From Candidatus Altimarinota bacterium (GTDB lineage: Bacteria > Patescibacteriota > Gracilibacteria > UBA4473), in the NCBI GenBank assembly GCA_020629095.1, contig JAHDDZ010000010.1:1-21215 (forward strand): a DNA stretch of 21,215 bases, given 5' to 3'. Below are positions 7,877 through 15,711 of the stretch, piece after piece. The translations under genes and the position numbers were made by a program. The number at the start of each line of letters is the position of its first letter. The first letter of the stretch is position 1. The notes beneath the pieces are model-generated. The model made no database searches, was not told where the DNA came from, and worked only from the letters and a program-made list of their open reading frames with translations.

Positions 7877-8275
7877 GGGGGTGACCGGTCTTGACGAAGA
7901 GACTAGAAAGGTCATATCGGCGTTCACGGGATGTACATACTCCCGGCAGATCCGTATGTACAAACAATAAATGCAAAATACAACCTAAACCGCGTAGCGG
8001 CTGGGCTGAACCGAGCTTTGACTCCTCAACCCGTATTTGCCTAAACCGTGCTTGAGCATTTTGCTCGCACGTGCACTAGTGCAGTTGGTGCACTAATCTA
8101 GTGCCATTTCGCACCTTACTTTTCTCATCTGAGAAATGAGAAAAGGACACTTTTTCTCACCTCATGCAGCATTTCTGTTTTGGCTTTAGCCGCATGAAAA
8201 TCAGCCAGAACTATGAACGTAGATGGTATGGGTTTTCCTCCTCGGACGTGGGTTCGATTCCCACCACCTCCACCA
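7877..8275 (+). ncRNA. ssrA: Transfer-messenger RNA (tmRNA)
   Basis: tmRNA rescues stalled ribosomes and adds a degradation tag to the nascent chain. The 5' end GGGGGUG (7877-7883) pairs with CACCUCC (8265-8271), followed by discriminator A and an encoded CCA at 8273-8275. The 3' part has a T-arm, GGGTTCGATTCCC (8250-8262), as in the tRNA-like domain. The tag frame begins at the resume codon GCA (7973-7975) and runs 23 codons to TAA at 8042-8044. The peptide starts AKYNLN and ends TPQPVFA, with a hydrophobic-Ala C-terminus as expected for protease recognition. The sequences before and after the tag contain paired segments expected of the pseudoknots, such as TGTACATAC/GTATGTACA on the 5' side. 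Total 399 bases. Confidence 0.93.
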
Positions 8276-8316
8276 TTCACAATTGTAGCTTTTTAGCTGT
8301 GGGGTTTGCGCGTTGC

Positions 8317-8344
8317 TTGCAATCTGCTATTTTTTTTCTATACT
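8317..8344 (+). promoter_or_regulatory. Promoter of the psiE-like gene, leaderless
   Basis: TTGCAA at 8317-8322, a 16-base spacer and TATACT at 8339-8344. The ATG at 8351 follows after 6 bases. This excludes the in-frame ATG at 8306, which would lie upstream of the promoter. Confidence 0.6.
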
Positions 8345-8350
8345 CAAGAT

Positions 8351-8752
8351 ATGAATAAAGGCGAAAAAAAGCTCGTGTATGCATTTGAAAAAGTGGGTTC
8401 TGTGCTAGCGGGAATCGTCTCTGTGGCGCTTATCGGCGCTGCTTGTTTGATGATTTATCATTCATTTTCTGAATTGCTGCTCAACGGTGATGTGAAGGTG
8501 GCAGTCCAAGATGGCCTCTTTGTTCTCATCTTGCTTGAGATGCTCACTATCATCCGGTCATATTTAAAATACCGGAGTGTGAATATTAGCCTTGTCATCA
8601 ATGTCGGGTTTATCGCCACGCTCAAACAACTTGTATTTGAAATGGAGTCAATGACCCTTGAAATCGCCGCTGCGTTTGGGATGATAATTTTGACCTTGGC
8701 AGTTGCGTACTACATCGAAAGTCGCCACTTTGAAGCAAAAAAAGAGGAATAA
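8351..8752 (+). CDS. psiE: PsiE-like (phosphate-starvation-inducible E) membrane protein
   Basis: A 133-residue integral membrane protein with four hydrophobic segments: about 16-37 (GSVLAGIVSVALIGAACLMI), 50-68 (a long aliphatic run with EMLTIIRSYLKYRS after it), 78-95, and 103-122. The segment EMLTIIRSYLKYRSVNISLVINVGFIATLKQLV matches the conserved core of the PsiE family, whose molecular function is not well established. I chose 8351 rather than the longer frame from 8306 because the promoter lies between the two, and because MNKGEKKLVYAFEKVGS is the usual amphipathic N-terminus. It lies between tmRNA and a terminator, with no partner gene, so context gives no functional clue. No phosphate-responsive operator was recognised. 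Confidence 0.75.
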   Translation: MNKGEKKLVYAFEKVGSVLAGIVSVALIGAACLMIYHSFSELLLNGDVKVAVQDGLFVLILLEMLTIIRSYLKYRSVNISLVINVGFIATLKQLVFEMESMTLEIAAAFGMIILTLAVAYYIESRHFEAKKEE

Positions 8753-8754
8753 AA

Positions 8755-8775
8755 AAAGCCCCCTATCGGGGCTTT
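8755..8775. terminator. Bidirectional terminator between psiE-like and amidase-SpoIID genes
   Basis: Stem AAAGCCCC (8755-8762) paired with GGGGCTTT (8768-8775) around a five-base loop. It lies between convergent genes ending at 8752 (plus) and 8797 (minus). The T run is strong when read on the minus strand (seven A from 8751 on plus) and weak on the plus strand. Confidence 0.8.
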
Positions 8776-8796
8776 CTCTATTGATTTTTACGGTGC

Positions 8797-11319
8797 TTAG
8801 TACACTTTTTCAATATCAATTCCGTCATAGAAAAAGTGCAAAATCTCCTCATAATCACTTCCACGCTCTGCCATTTTCAGGGTTGTGTAACCACTGAGCC
8901 CTACGCCGTGACCCGCTGCATTACAGCCATAATCATCTGGTAGTGACTGTGCTTTTGTATGCGGATAGCTGCTGCGCCATTTGTCGCTGCTCGCGCCGCC
9001 GCTACACGTATAGTACGGCCCAATAACAGGCACGTCGTTTACGGTAATCACTTCCCCTTCGGTCAGCTCAAGGATGCCAATTTGCTCATTGTGGTACTTT
9101 TCCCATTCATATCCGAGGTAGTACTGGCTGCTGGCTGGGTCGTCCTCGAGATCATATTGATCGGTTCCAAACTTTCGTTTTTCGGTTTGAGAGTATACCC
9201 ATGCATAGCTTTGTGCCAGCACATGAATCGCCTTTCGCTTCTCGATTGGCGTACCGGTTGGCTCTTCACTAATGCCCCGCATATAAAGTCGGATTGGCAG
9301 TTGGTTCACCACCAAGATGCTTTCGCGGCCGCTCATGTGCACATTTATCCGCTGGCGGAACGTATTATAGCTGTGGCTTGGTCCGAGACCTCGGTCATAG
9401 TTTCGGATCTGCACGTGCCCATCTGGGTCTCTTGTAATAGCGCTCACGCTTGCGGCTTTGATTTCCGTGTCACCCACCACCACATTCAAGTACGTTGTGC
9501 CGCTTTCCTCGTCCCACAGCGGAATCACCTTTGCACTTTCATTTGCAGGGACTGTCGCAATGTGCCGTTCTCCGTCATAAATATCCATCTCACTTGAGCC
9601 AACCAGGTCGGCATATCGTTCATTGAAGAATGCCAGTTTAATCTTAATTTCTGGCTCTGTTGCCACCTGCATTATTGGGTTTATGCTACTAGCCATAAGG
9701 CTTGCAGCAGGAGTATTTTTTCGTTCAGATGTCAAAAGGAAGTCACGGTCTCCGCTGATCTGCACGCTAATATTTAGCGGCTTTTGTCGGTCACGAAAGG
9801 CCTCTGTTTGGTCGAGGAAGTCTTCTGTGATGGTCAAATCATAGAATCCATTTGATGTTGTTCGCACAAGATATTTTGCCCGAAATGCTCCACTCTCACC
9901 TGGTTCGATGTTTCCTGCCGCATAAAAATGAGTCATCAGCATTCCCTCCGGCGCGCCCTCCACCAGCATCTGTGCATCCGCTGGCCAGGTTGTTTTGGTA
10001 TTATTTTTTACTCGCACTTCGATCGTGCCTTTTACCCCACGGCGCAGCAGCGGCGAGTCTTGTGCGCCAAACATGGTAATTGGCATTTCTCGCTTTTGAC
10101 CCAGTTGTTGGGCATTTGCGCGCCCTTGAATCTTAGGAGCAATTGAGCTTTGCTGAAGGAAATCTCGTGCGGTGATCGGCGTTGCTCCTTCGCCCTGCAG
10201 CACTTGCATGATCTGCTCTGACCGATCTCTGATCTCTGGCAGCATTCGGTGCAAGTCCTCACCCGGACAGGCTGTTCCATATTGTCGACTGGCAATGTCT
10301 CGGTGCCCAGCGACACGGTGCACTTCTTTTCCAAAGTACGTACTAAGTTCACTCGGAGTAATATCAAACCGCAAAGCATGATCTGCAATCAACAGGCTGA
10401 GCACCTCCAGTTGTGCATCAGTTGGTTTGTCGACTCCCTGAAAATTTCCCATCAAACTAATCCCAATATTATTAAAATTTCGGTTTGCAACGTGCGTTCC
10501 AGACTTGGTTGGACCATCAGCGGAACCTTCAAAGATAAGTCCCTCTGGACTTACAATATAGTGGTACCCGATATCGCCCCAGCCTCGCGTATATGTATGG
10601 TATTGATAAATTGACCGCACCGTTGCATACGGGTCAAAGATCCGTGCGTGCGGGGTCACAGTGTGGTGCACAGTGATGCGCGGCAACTGGTTTTCACCAT
10701 CAATCGAAAACAGCTCAGACTCGTCATCGAGCGGTTCTTGCGCATAAATATCATCCTCTGGCTGAATCAGTTTTGCACGCACTCGCGCAGAGCTGTTTTG
10801 CTCAATTTGACGGGTTCGCTCCCATACATCAAGCGTAGTTGACTCGTCACTATCAATGCCCCGCAACCATCGATTTCGGCTGATGAACTGTGGCCGTAGG
10901 CTCTGTTCAGCACTGCTAATAGAGTTGCTTTCTTCATATTCTGGCGCCGACTGTGGCGTAAAAAAGAAGTGCGCCTTGATTTCAGCGTTGTCACCAGACC
11001 GCACCAGCACAGTCGTTCGCGGCGTGTCATATGTCAGCATGTCTGTCATATCAACAATCGCCACCCCATGGCTGTGCGCCAGCGGGACCTTTTGCCATCC
11101 CCCTTGATCAGTTTCATAGCTCAACTCTGGCAATGGATTTCCGTCAGCTGTGAAAAGTGTCATGCTATTAAACGGCTGTTCAGCTATTAGTTCATTGAGG
11201 CCGATTTCAACAGCAAATGACTTGCTTTGAAAGACATCTGTCGACTCTGCAATTCCACTCCCTACTACTGCCCCAGCAACACATATACCCCCGATAATTC
11301 CCCATATATATTTTTGCAT
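8797..11319 (-). CDS. Secreted N-acetylmuramoyl-L-alanine amidase fused to a SpoIID/LytB-type domain
   Basis: An 840-residue exported peptidoglycan-remodelling protein. The N-terminus has a signal/anchor helix (residues 4-22). A PGRP/Amidase_2 domain runs from about 144 to 365: ISRNRW entry motif, ITVHHT with zinc-ligand His at 218/219, GYHYIVSPEGLIFEG, NIGISLMGNFQG, and AGHRDI...TACPG with H339 and C351 completing the zinc site. A Trp-containing Ig-like segment similar to NBR1-type domains (VKNNTKTTWP) follows near 430-500. The last 200 residues match SpoIID: VNQLPIRLYMRGISEEP with the catalytic-type Glu, KAIHVLAQSYAWVY, and GHGVGLSGYTTLKMAERGSDYEEIL. SpoIID-type enzymes cut glycan strands denuded by amidases, so both steps may sit in one chain. 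It is last in the ychF-S41 operon, 21 bases after the protease gene. Confidence 0.87.
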   Translation of the reverse strand: MQKYIWGIIGGICVAGAVVGSGIAESTDVFQSKSFAVEIGLNELIAEQPFNSMTLFTADGNPLPELSYETDQGGWQKVPLAHSHGVAIVDMTDMLTYDTPRTTVLVRSGDNAEIKAHFFFTPQSAPEYEESNSISSAEQSLRPQFISRNRWLRGIDSDESTTLDVWERTRQIEQNSSARVRAKLIQPEDDIYAQEPLDDESELFSIDGENQLPRITVHHTVTPHARIFDPYATVRSIYQYHTYTRGWGDIGYHYIVSPEGLIFEGSADGPTKSGTHVANRNFNNIGISLMGNFQGVDKPTDAQLEVLSLLIADHALRFDITPSELSTYFGKEVHRVAGHRDIASRQYGTACPGEDLHRMLPEIRDRSEQIMQVLQGEGATPITARDFLQQSSIAPKIQGRANAQQLGQKREMPITMFGAQDSPLLRRGVKGTIEVRVKNNTKTTWPADAQMLVEGAPEGMLMTHFYAAGNIEPGESGAFRAKYLVRTTSNGFYDLTITEDFLDQTEAFRDRQKPLNISVQISGDRDFLLTSERKNTPAASLMASSINPIMQVATEPEIKIKLAFFNERYADLVGSSEMDIYDGERHIATVPANESAKVIPLWDEESGTTYLNVVVGDTEIKAASVSAITRDPDGHVQIRNYDRGLGPSHSYNTFRQRINVHMSGRESILVVNQLPIRLYMRGISEEPTGTPIEKRKAIHVLAQSYAWVYSQTEKRKFGTDQYDLEDDPASSQYYLGYEWEKYHNEQIGILELTEGEVITVNDVPVIGPYYTCSGGASSDKWRSSYPHTKAQSLPDDYGCNAAGHGVGLSGYTTLKMAERGSDYEEILHFFYDGIDIEKVY

Positions 11320-11323
11320 ATTG

Positions 11324-11351
11324 ATATTAGTTCAATCCGGTCATTGTACAA
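11324..11351 (-). promoter_or_regulatory. Possible internal promoter of the amidase-SpoIID gene
   Basis: On the minus strand, TTGTAC (11351-11346), a 16-base spacer and TAATAT (11329-11324) lie just before the ATG at 11319, with 4 bases between. The -35 box is inside the end of the protease gene. It fits the leaderless pattern seen elsewhere, but the gene may equally be read through from upstream. Confidence 0.35.
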
Positions 11352-12579
11352 TAAGTCGGGCAGCCGCGGCAAGCGCTTCATCTTGCTCTGTGTCATCAGA
11401 TTGTGTTTCTATATCAATTTGTGGTTGCAGCGGAATTGCGCTTACCCACTGGCCAGAAGGCGTATACCACGCTGCGACCGTCAGTTTTAGCACCCCATTT
11501 TCGAGTGGAAGAAACTCCTGCATGGTGCCTTTTCCAAAACTAGACTGTCCCACAATCTGGGCTCCGGCACTGTCGCGCAGGGCCCCTGCAAGCATCTCAG
11601 AAGCACTTGCGCTGCCGTTGTCTTGTACTATCACGATTTTTCCAATATCAGACAGCTCACCTGTGCGGTTGCTGTTGATAACCTGTACCTCATTTGCATA
11701 TCGCAGCGTGATGATAGAATCGCCTTCGCGCAAGAAAAACTCTGCTACGTCAATCGCAGACTGCACATATCCGCCGGGGTTTGATCGCAGGTCGATGATA
11801 ATGCCGGTTGCATCTTCCTCTAAAATGGTTGAAATGAGCGCGCGCACGTCTGCTGCAGTTGTGGATATAAACTGGTGAATACCCAGAACTGGCACCCCAT
11901 TTTCATAAGTCAGCGTAACGGCTGGTAGTTCTACGATGTCTCTTTGCACCTCGATGTCTATTGTCTCAGTGTTGCGCACCACGGTAAGTGTTACCCAGCT
12001 GCCACGCGGCCCACGGATGAGCTCCACCGCCTCAGTTGCGTTTTTACCAACAATTGACTCATCATCAACAGCAATAATAATATCTCCTGATTTAATTCCT
12101 GCGGTATATGCAGGGCTTTCGCGCAGGGGCGTGACAACCACTACGGTGTCGTTTCTATCGTCTATTTGTGCTCCAATGCCCGTAAAAGTTGCATTCAAAT
12201 CTTGGATAGTGCTAGCGATTTCTCGCGCTGGAACAAAGGTGCTGTAGTCATCTCCCATTCCTTCTATCATCCCCTTGATTGCCCCCGCTCGCATGTCAGC
12301 CAGCACCTGCCCTTGTAGCCTGTGGGCAAACGCATATTCCTCACGAATTAGCATAAACGCCTCCTCGATTCCACTCGTAATAACACCGCTTGAGGTCGTT
12401 CGAGTTGCTCGTGGCTGTGCTGCTGGCCGCGTGGCAGAGTTTTGTAAGAAAGACTGCAGCACGTCGTTTGCGCTGGGCATTTGCTGCACGGCTTGAGTCT
12501 CTGGTTCGTTATACATTGGATATGCTCCAGACTGCGCCACAAGGGGCATAAACGAAAAAATAAGGGCTGAAATGTTCAT
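11341..12579 (-). CDS. S41 family carboxyl-terminal processing protease (CtpA/Prc-like)
   Basis: A 412-residue exported serine protease with a Ser-Lys dyad. It has a short hydrophobic N-terminus (residues 3-16, signal peptide), a helical linker region with EEAFMLIREEY near 72-82, a PDZ domain at about 130-205 (FTGIGAQID...SPAYTAGIKSGDIIIAVDDESI), then the S41 catalytic core. The active site is NGSASASEMLAGAL with S325, and K350 in SSFGKGT. The 25-residue spacing equals that of E. coli Prc. Such proteases trim C-termini of envelope proteins and often activate or degrade peptidoglycan hydrolases, which suits its position directly upstream of the amidase-SpoIID gene (inference). Its ATG follows the ychF stop by two bases. 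No Shine-Dalgarno sequence. Confidence 0.92.
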   Translation of the reverse strand: MNISALIFSFMPLVAQSGAYPMYNEPETQAVQQMPSANDVLQSFLQNSATRPAAQPRATRTTSSGVITSGIEEAFMLIREEYAFAHRLQGQVLADMRAGAIKGMIEGMGDDYSTFVPAREIASTIQDLNATFTGIGAQIDDRNDTVVVVTPLRESPAYTAGIKSGDIIIAVDDESIVGKNATEAVELIRGPRGSWVTLTVVRNTETIDIEVQRDIVELPAVTLTYENGVPVLGIHQFISTTAADVRALISTILEEDATGIIIDLRSNPGGYVQSAIDVAEFFLREGDSIITLRYANEVQVINSNRTGELSDIGKIVIVQDNGSASASEMLAGALRDSAGAQIVGQSSFGKGTMQEFLPLENGVLKLTVAAWYTPSGQWVSAIPLQPQIDIETQSDDTEQDEALAAAARLIVQ

Positions 12580-12581
12580 GG

Positions 12582-13679
12582 TTATACGTTAAATTTAAAG
12601 TGGATTACATCCCCATCTTGCACAATATACTGCTTGCCCTCCATGCGTAGTTTGCCGGTTTCTTTGGCCTTTGCTTCGCTACCAGCCGCAATGTAGTCAT
12701 CAAAACCAATCACATCAGCTTTAATGAACCCGCGTTCAAAATCAGTATGAATCGCCCCGGCGGCCTGTGGCGCGGTCGCCCCAACCGGAATCGTCCAGCT
12801 GCGGACTTCTGTCACGCCAGCCGTAAAGTAGTTTTGGAGCCCCAGCATACTAAATCCAGCACGGATGAGCGACACAAGCCCAGAGTTTTTCACTCCCAGC
12901 TCTGCCAAGAATTCTGCGGCCTCGGCGTCGTCGAGCGTGGCCAGCTCGGCTTCGACCACGGCGCAAATTGGCACAATGGGCGCGTCGCCTGCAACCTCAC
13001 CCAGTGTCATACGAAACGCCTCTGGGTCAAAAATCGCATAGTCATCCTCGGCCACGTTTGCAATGATTAAAAAAGGCTTTGCAGTCAGCAGTTGCGCGCT
13101 TTTCCAAAGAGGTATTTCAGTCTCTTCAACTTCTATTGTGTTGGCCATTTTTTCAGCATCGAGTGCGGCCTTTGCGCGCTCCAACAGGCTCACAAGTGCT
13201 TTTGCCTCTTTGTCACCTGACTTGGCTTTTTTGGTTGCACGCTCGAGTTGCTTGGTTACGCTTTGCAGGTCAGCCAAAATGAGCTCGGTCATGATGGTTT
13301 GCAGGTCGTCAGAAGGGTTTATGACTGCATCAACATGGTGCACATTTTCGTCCTCAAACGCGCGCACCACGTGGCACAGCGCCTGGCATTCGCGGATGTG
13401 GCTCAGGAACTGGTTGCCCAGCCCTTCACCCTCAGACGCTCCGCGCACCAGCCCTGCGATGTCAACAAACTCAACCACAGAGTGCAAAATTCGCTCTGGG
13501 CTGACAATTTCCGCCAGCTGCCCCAGTCGCTCATCTGGCACATTTACGAGCCCCACATTTGGGTCAATTGTGCAAAATGGATAATTCGCTGCCTCGGCCT
13601 GAGCGCTCTTTGTAACCGCATTAAACAGCGTGCTTTTGCCTACATTTGGCAGTCCAACAATTCCTAGTTTTAGATTCAT
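12582..13679 (-). CDS. ychF: Ribosome-binding ATPase YchF/OLA1
   Basis: A 365-residue Obg-family P-loop protein that prefers ATP and binds the ribosome. The walker A loop GLPNVGKST is at residues 8-16, DIAGLVRGASEGEGLGNQFL is the switch II region (about 73-92), and NVAEDD replaces the GTPase NKxD motif, as in all YchF proteins. A coiled-coil insertion lies around 130-180, and the C-terminal TGS domain (GAIHTDFERGFIKADVI, KQYIVQDGDVIHFKF) is complete. Length is the family standard. It is first in a minus-strand operon with the S41 protease and amidase-SpoIID genes and is divergent from the FBPase gene, with back-to-back promoters in a 92-base gap. Confidence 0.97.
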   Translation of the reverse strand: MNLKLGIVGLPNVGKSTLFNAVTKSAQAEAANYPFCTIDPNVGLVNVPDERLGQLAEIVSPERILHSVVEFVDIAGLVRGASEGEGLGNQFLSHIRECQALCHVVRAFEDENVHHVDAVINPSDDLQTIMTELILADLQSVTKQLERATKKAKSGDKEAKALVSLLERAKAALDAEKMANTIEVEETEIPLWKSAQLLTAKPFLIIANVAEDDYAIFDPEAFRMTLGEVAGDAPIVPICAVVEAELATLDDAEAAEFLAELGVKNSGLVSLIRAGFSMLGLQNYFTAGVTEVRSWTIPVGATAPQAAGAIHTDFERGFIKADVIGFDDYIAAGSEAKAKETGKLRMEGKQYIVQDGDVIHFKFNV

Positions 13680-13699
13680 ATTCGTACTTTACTGTCAGT

Positions 13700-13728
13700 A
13701 TTCTAGGGATCACCCCACAGAACTGCAA
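13700..13728 (-). promoter_or_regulatory. Promoter of the ychF operon
   Basis: On the minus strand, TTGCAG (13728-13723), a 17-base spacer and TAGAAT (13705-13700). The ATG at 13679 is 20 bases beyond the -10 box, giving a leader of about 13 bases without a Shine-Dalgarno sequence. It is back to back with the FBPase promoter; the two -35 boxes are 7 bases apart. Confidence 0.5.
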
Positions 13729-13735
13729 ACATTTT

Positions 13736-13763
13736 TTGCTCAATTCTTTTTTCTCTGTATACT
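13736..13763 (+). promoter_or_regulatory. Promoter of the FBPase-deacetylase operon, leaderless
   Basis: TTGCTC at 13736-13741, a 16-base spacer and TATACT at 13758-13763. The ATG at 13772 comes 8 bases later, so the transcript should begin at or next to the start codon. Confidence 0.65.
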
Positions 13764-13771
13764 GGAAATAA

Positions 13772-14674
13772 ATGAAACTAATTGATTATCTGCATAATGC
13801 TGAAGTTGTGCATGAGGCGCAGCATATTATCTTAAACTTGGCACACGCCAGTAAAGATGTCTATGAGAGTCTGAAACAGCAGGCTATTATTTATAGTGAG
13901 GGGGTGAATTCGAGTGGGGAAATGCAGCTGAGCCATGATATTATTGCTGATGAGATCTATGCGAAGGCAATAGAGTCAAGCGGAATGGTGAGTTGTTACG
14001 TTAGTGAAGAGCGCGAAAATGAAGTGTGTTTTATTCAGAATACATCAGAGAAACTAATGGTGGCATATGACCCGATAGACGGCTCAAGCGTGGCTGGGGC
14101 GGGGCTTGCGGTGGGGGCTGCGTTTGGAATATATGCCGGAGTTGAGAGTTTACTGGAGGCAACGGGGAATGATTTGGTTTCTAGTTTTTATTTGCTTTTT
14201 GGTTCACGCATGGTGCTGGTCATAACGACTGGAGATGGCGTGCAGGTTTTTGGATATGATGAAAAAATACGCATATTTAACCAAGAGCAAACAAATGTGC
14301 GACTGGATGATGTTGTAAACACGTGCTCAATTGGTGCAATGCAGCACAGCCAGCAGGTTCCAGGATATGCTGATTTGATACTCCATTGGGTCACATCTGG
14401 TTATCATCTGCGATATTCGGGCAGCTTGACAGCTGATGCAAACGGGCTTCTTCGCTCTGGCGGCGGGGTTTTTGCATATCCTTATCCGAAACTGAGAGTT
14501 TTATATGAGTGCAATCCATTTGCGCACATTATCGAGCAAGCCGGCGGAGCCGCGCTTACGCTAGATGGAAAGCGCATTTTGGACCTAAAAGTGACTGCTC
14601 CAGATGATGCCGTGGGGATAATTATGGGAGATAAAAAGCAAGTAGAAACAGCCATTTCATATTTAAATAAATAG
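13772..14674 (+). CDS. fbp: Class I fructose-1,6-bisphosphatase
   Basis: Hydrolyses fructose 1,6-bisphosphate to fructose 6-phosphate, the irreversible step of gluconeogenesis. The 300-residue protein shows the class I signatures: VSEE at 77-80 and the metal-binding DPIDGSS at 100-106, GAAFGIY, YSGSLTADANGLLRSGGGVFAYP (the phosphate and sugar site, about 215-237), and YECNPFAHIIEQAGGAAL near 248-265. It is slightly shorter than typical 330-residue enzymes, and I saw no obvious AMP-site segment at the N-terminus. With the OFOR genes it suggests a cell that can run lower glycolysis in reverse from acyl-CoA or pyruvate-level intermediates (inference). The next gene starts one base after its stop, forming a two-gene operon. 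Confidence 0.93.
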   Translation: MKLIDYLHNAEVVHEAQHIILNLAHASKDVYESLKQQAIIYSEGVNSSGEMQLSHDIIADEIYAKAIESSGMVSCYVSEERENEVCFIQNTSEKLMVAYDPIDGSSVAGAGLAVGAAFGIYAGVESLLEATGNDLVSSFYLLFGSRMVLVITTGDGVQVFGYDEKIRIFNQEQTNVRLDDVVNTCSIGAMQHSQQVPGYADLILHWVTSGYHLRYSGSLTADANGLLRSGGGVFAYPYPKLRVLYECNPFAHIIEQAGGAALTLDGKRILDLKVTAPDDAVGIIMGDKKQVETAISYLNK

Positions 14675-14675
14675 C

Positions 14676-15488
14676 ATGAAACGACTCCTCTGCATTAGTT
14701 TTTTATTGGCCGGGTGCAGTCAATCGCCACTGGCAGAGCCAACAGAAGTGCCCATTCCACCCGCCATCATCGAGGTGGCACCAACATCAGAGGCTGTTGC
14801 TATTGCGCCAGACGCCCAGTGGCAGATTCCTATTTTGATGTTTCACCACATAGAGGACGTGCCAGCAGACCATCCCGACCAGGTGTTTTATGGGCTTTCG
14901 TTTGCGCCAGATTCCCTCGAGTCATTCCTCCAATATTTTACAGAAAAAGAAATAGAGACACTGACTTTTGGTGATCTGTCAGCCATCGAAACCGGAAAAA
15001 GAGGAATGCCAGAAAAGGCCGTTATGCTCACATTTGACGACGGCTACACAAATAATTTTAACATGGCGAGGCCCCTTTTAGAGCAATATAATATGAAGGG
15101 AAATTTTGGCATTATCAGCCAAAAAATAGGGGAAAGTGGGTTTTATATGAATGCAGAACAAGTACAAAAACTGGCAGAAACACAGCACATCTGTAGCCAC
15201 ACAGTGACGCACCCAAACCTGACAGAGTTGTCAGATAAGGCGTTGAAATTAGAGTTGGTAGACTCTCAAGCACAGCTGCAAGAACTGACTGGGCAAGATG
15301 TAAAATGCCTCATTTATCCAGCAGGGAGACACGATGATCGAGTCATAGAATCTGCTTTAGTCATGTATGACTGGGCAAGGACAACCCAAAATGGCAAATC
15401 ATTTTCGCTTGAAAATAGGTTTGCCATGCCTACCGTGCGCATTTTTCCAAATACGGGTTTGGCCTCTCTTCGCATTTGGTTTCCATAA
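14676..15488 (+). CDS. Lipoprotein polysaccharide deacetylase (NodB/CE4 family)
   Basis: A 270-residue exported lipoprotein. The lipobox LLAGC places lipidation at C14, followed by a Pro/Glu/Ala-rich linker to about residue 48. The CE4 domain then shows MFHHIE (about 55-60), the TFDDGY motif with catalytic-type D121 and metal-binding D122, HTVTHPNL with the metal ligands H175 and H179, and YPAGRHDD (about 214-221). Family enzymes remove N-acetyl groups from peptidoglycan, chitin-like or exopolysaccharide chains; the substrate here is not evident. It is co-transcribed with fbp (one-base gap). No terminator is obvious after it, and a different set of genes begins about 50 bases later. Confidence 0.9.
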   Translation: MKRLLCISFLLAGCSQSPLAEPTEVPIPPAIIEVAPTSEAVAIAPDAQWQIPILMFHHIEDVPADHPDQVFYGLSFAPDSLESFLQYFTEKEIETLTFGDLSAIETGKRGMPEKAVMLTFDDGYTNNFNMARPLLEQYNMKGNFGIISQKIGESGFYMNAEQVQKLAETQHICSHTVTHPNLTELSDKALKLELVDSQAQLQELTGQDVKCLIYPAGRHDDRVIESALVMYDWARTTQNGKSFSLENRFAMPTVRIFPNTGLASLRIWFP

Positions 15489-15536
15489 ACATGCACAGAT
15501 TAAACTCGGCACTGTGTTTAGATATGACAATCAGTA

Positions 15537-15695
15537 ATGCTAAATGGCTGGACAAAACTTTTGCAGGTTGATTACCTGATAGACTTGCACAACGCGCTTT
15601 TGAAAACGTATAAAAAGACTGGTGAATATGCAGAGCGGCTAAAACTTGCAACTGCAGCAGATAGCGGTAAAATGCTTATGAACTTTGATTTGTAA
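15537..15695 (+). CDS. Possible small protein of 52 residues
   Basis: ATG at 15537, TAA at 15693-15695. The product begins MLNGWTKLLQ, has an alternating helical pattern (DYLIDLHNALLKTYKKTGEYAERLK split over residues 12-36) and ends MLMNFDL. It has no signal peptide or cysteine, and I do not recognise it. The helix-compatible pattern and closeness to the next small ORF argue for coding, but it could also be the 3' remnant of a degraded gene, since the stretch 15489-15536 shows neither a clear promoter nor a Shine-Dalgarno site. It lies at the boundary between the fbp operon and the putative metal cassette. Confidence 0.4.
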   Translation: MLNGWTKLLQVDYLIDLHNALLKTYKKTGEYAERLKLATAADSGKMLMNFDL

Positions 15696-15711
15696 TTACT
15701 AGCCACAACGT

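Noticed and set aside
8241..8275. A second tRNA gene suggested by a T-arm and CCA
   Set aside because: Its acceptor strand pairs with 7877-7883 about 390 bases upstream and an internal tag frame is present, so it is the 3' end of tmRNA.
8306..8350. Longer N-terminus for the psiE-like gene starting at ATG 8306
   Set aside because: The -35/-10 promoter boxes lie downstream of 8306, and the added residues do not fit the family N-terminus.
8164..8358. Plus-strand ORF of 64 residues overlapping the tmRNA 3' part
   Set aside because: It lies in the tRNA-like domain and the following spacer of tmRNA; its composition follows RNA helices, not a protein.
8959..9597. Plus-strand ORF of 212 residues inside the amidase-SpoIID gene
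   Set aside because: It is antisense to the conserved SpoIID region, which has clear motifs on the minus strand.
13063..13584. Plus-strand ORF of 173 residues opposite ychF
   Set aside because: A Ser-rich antisense shadow of a highly conserved gene.
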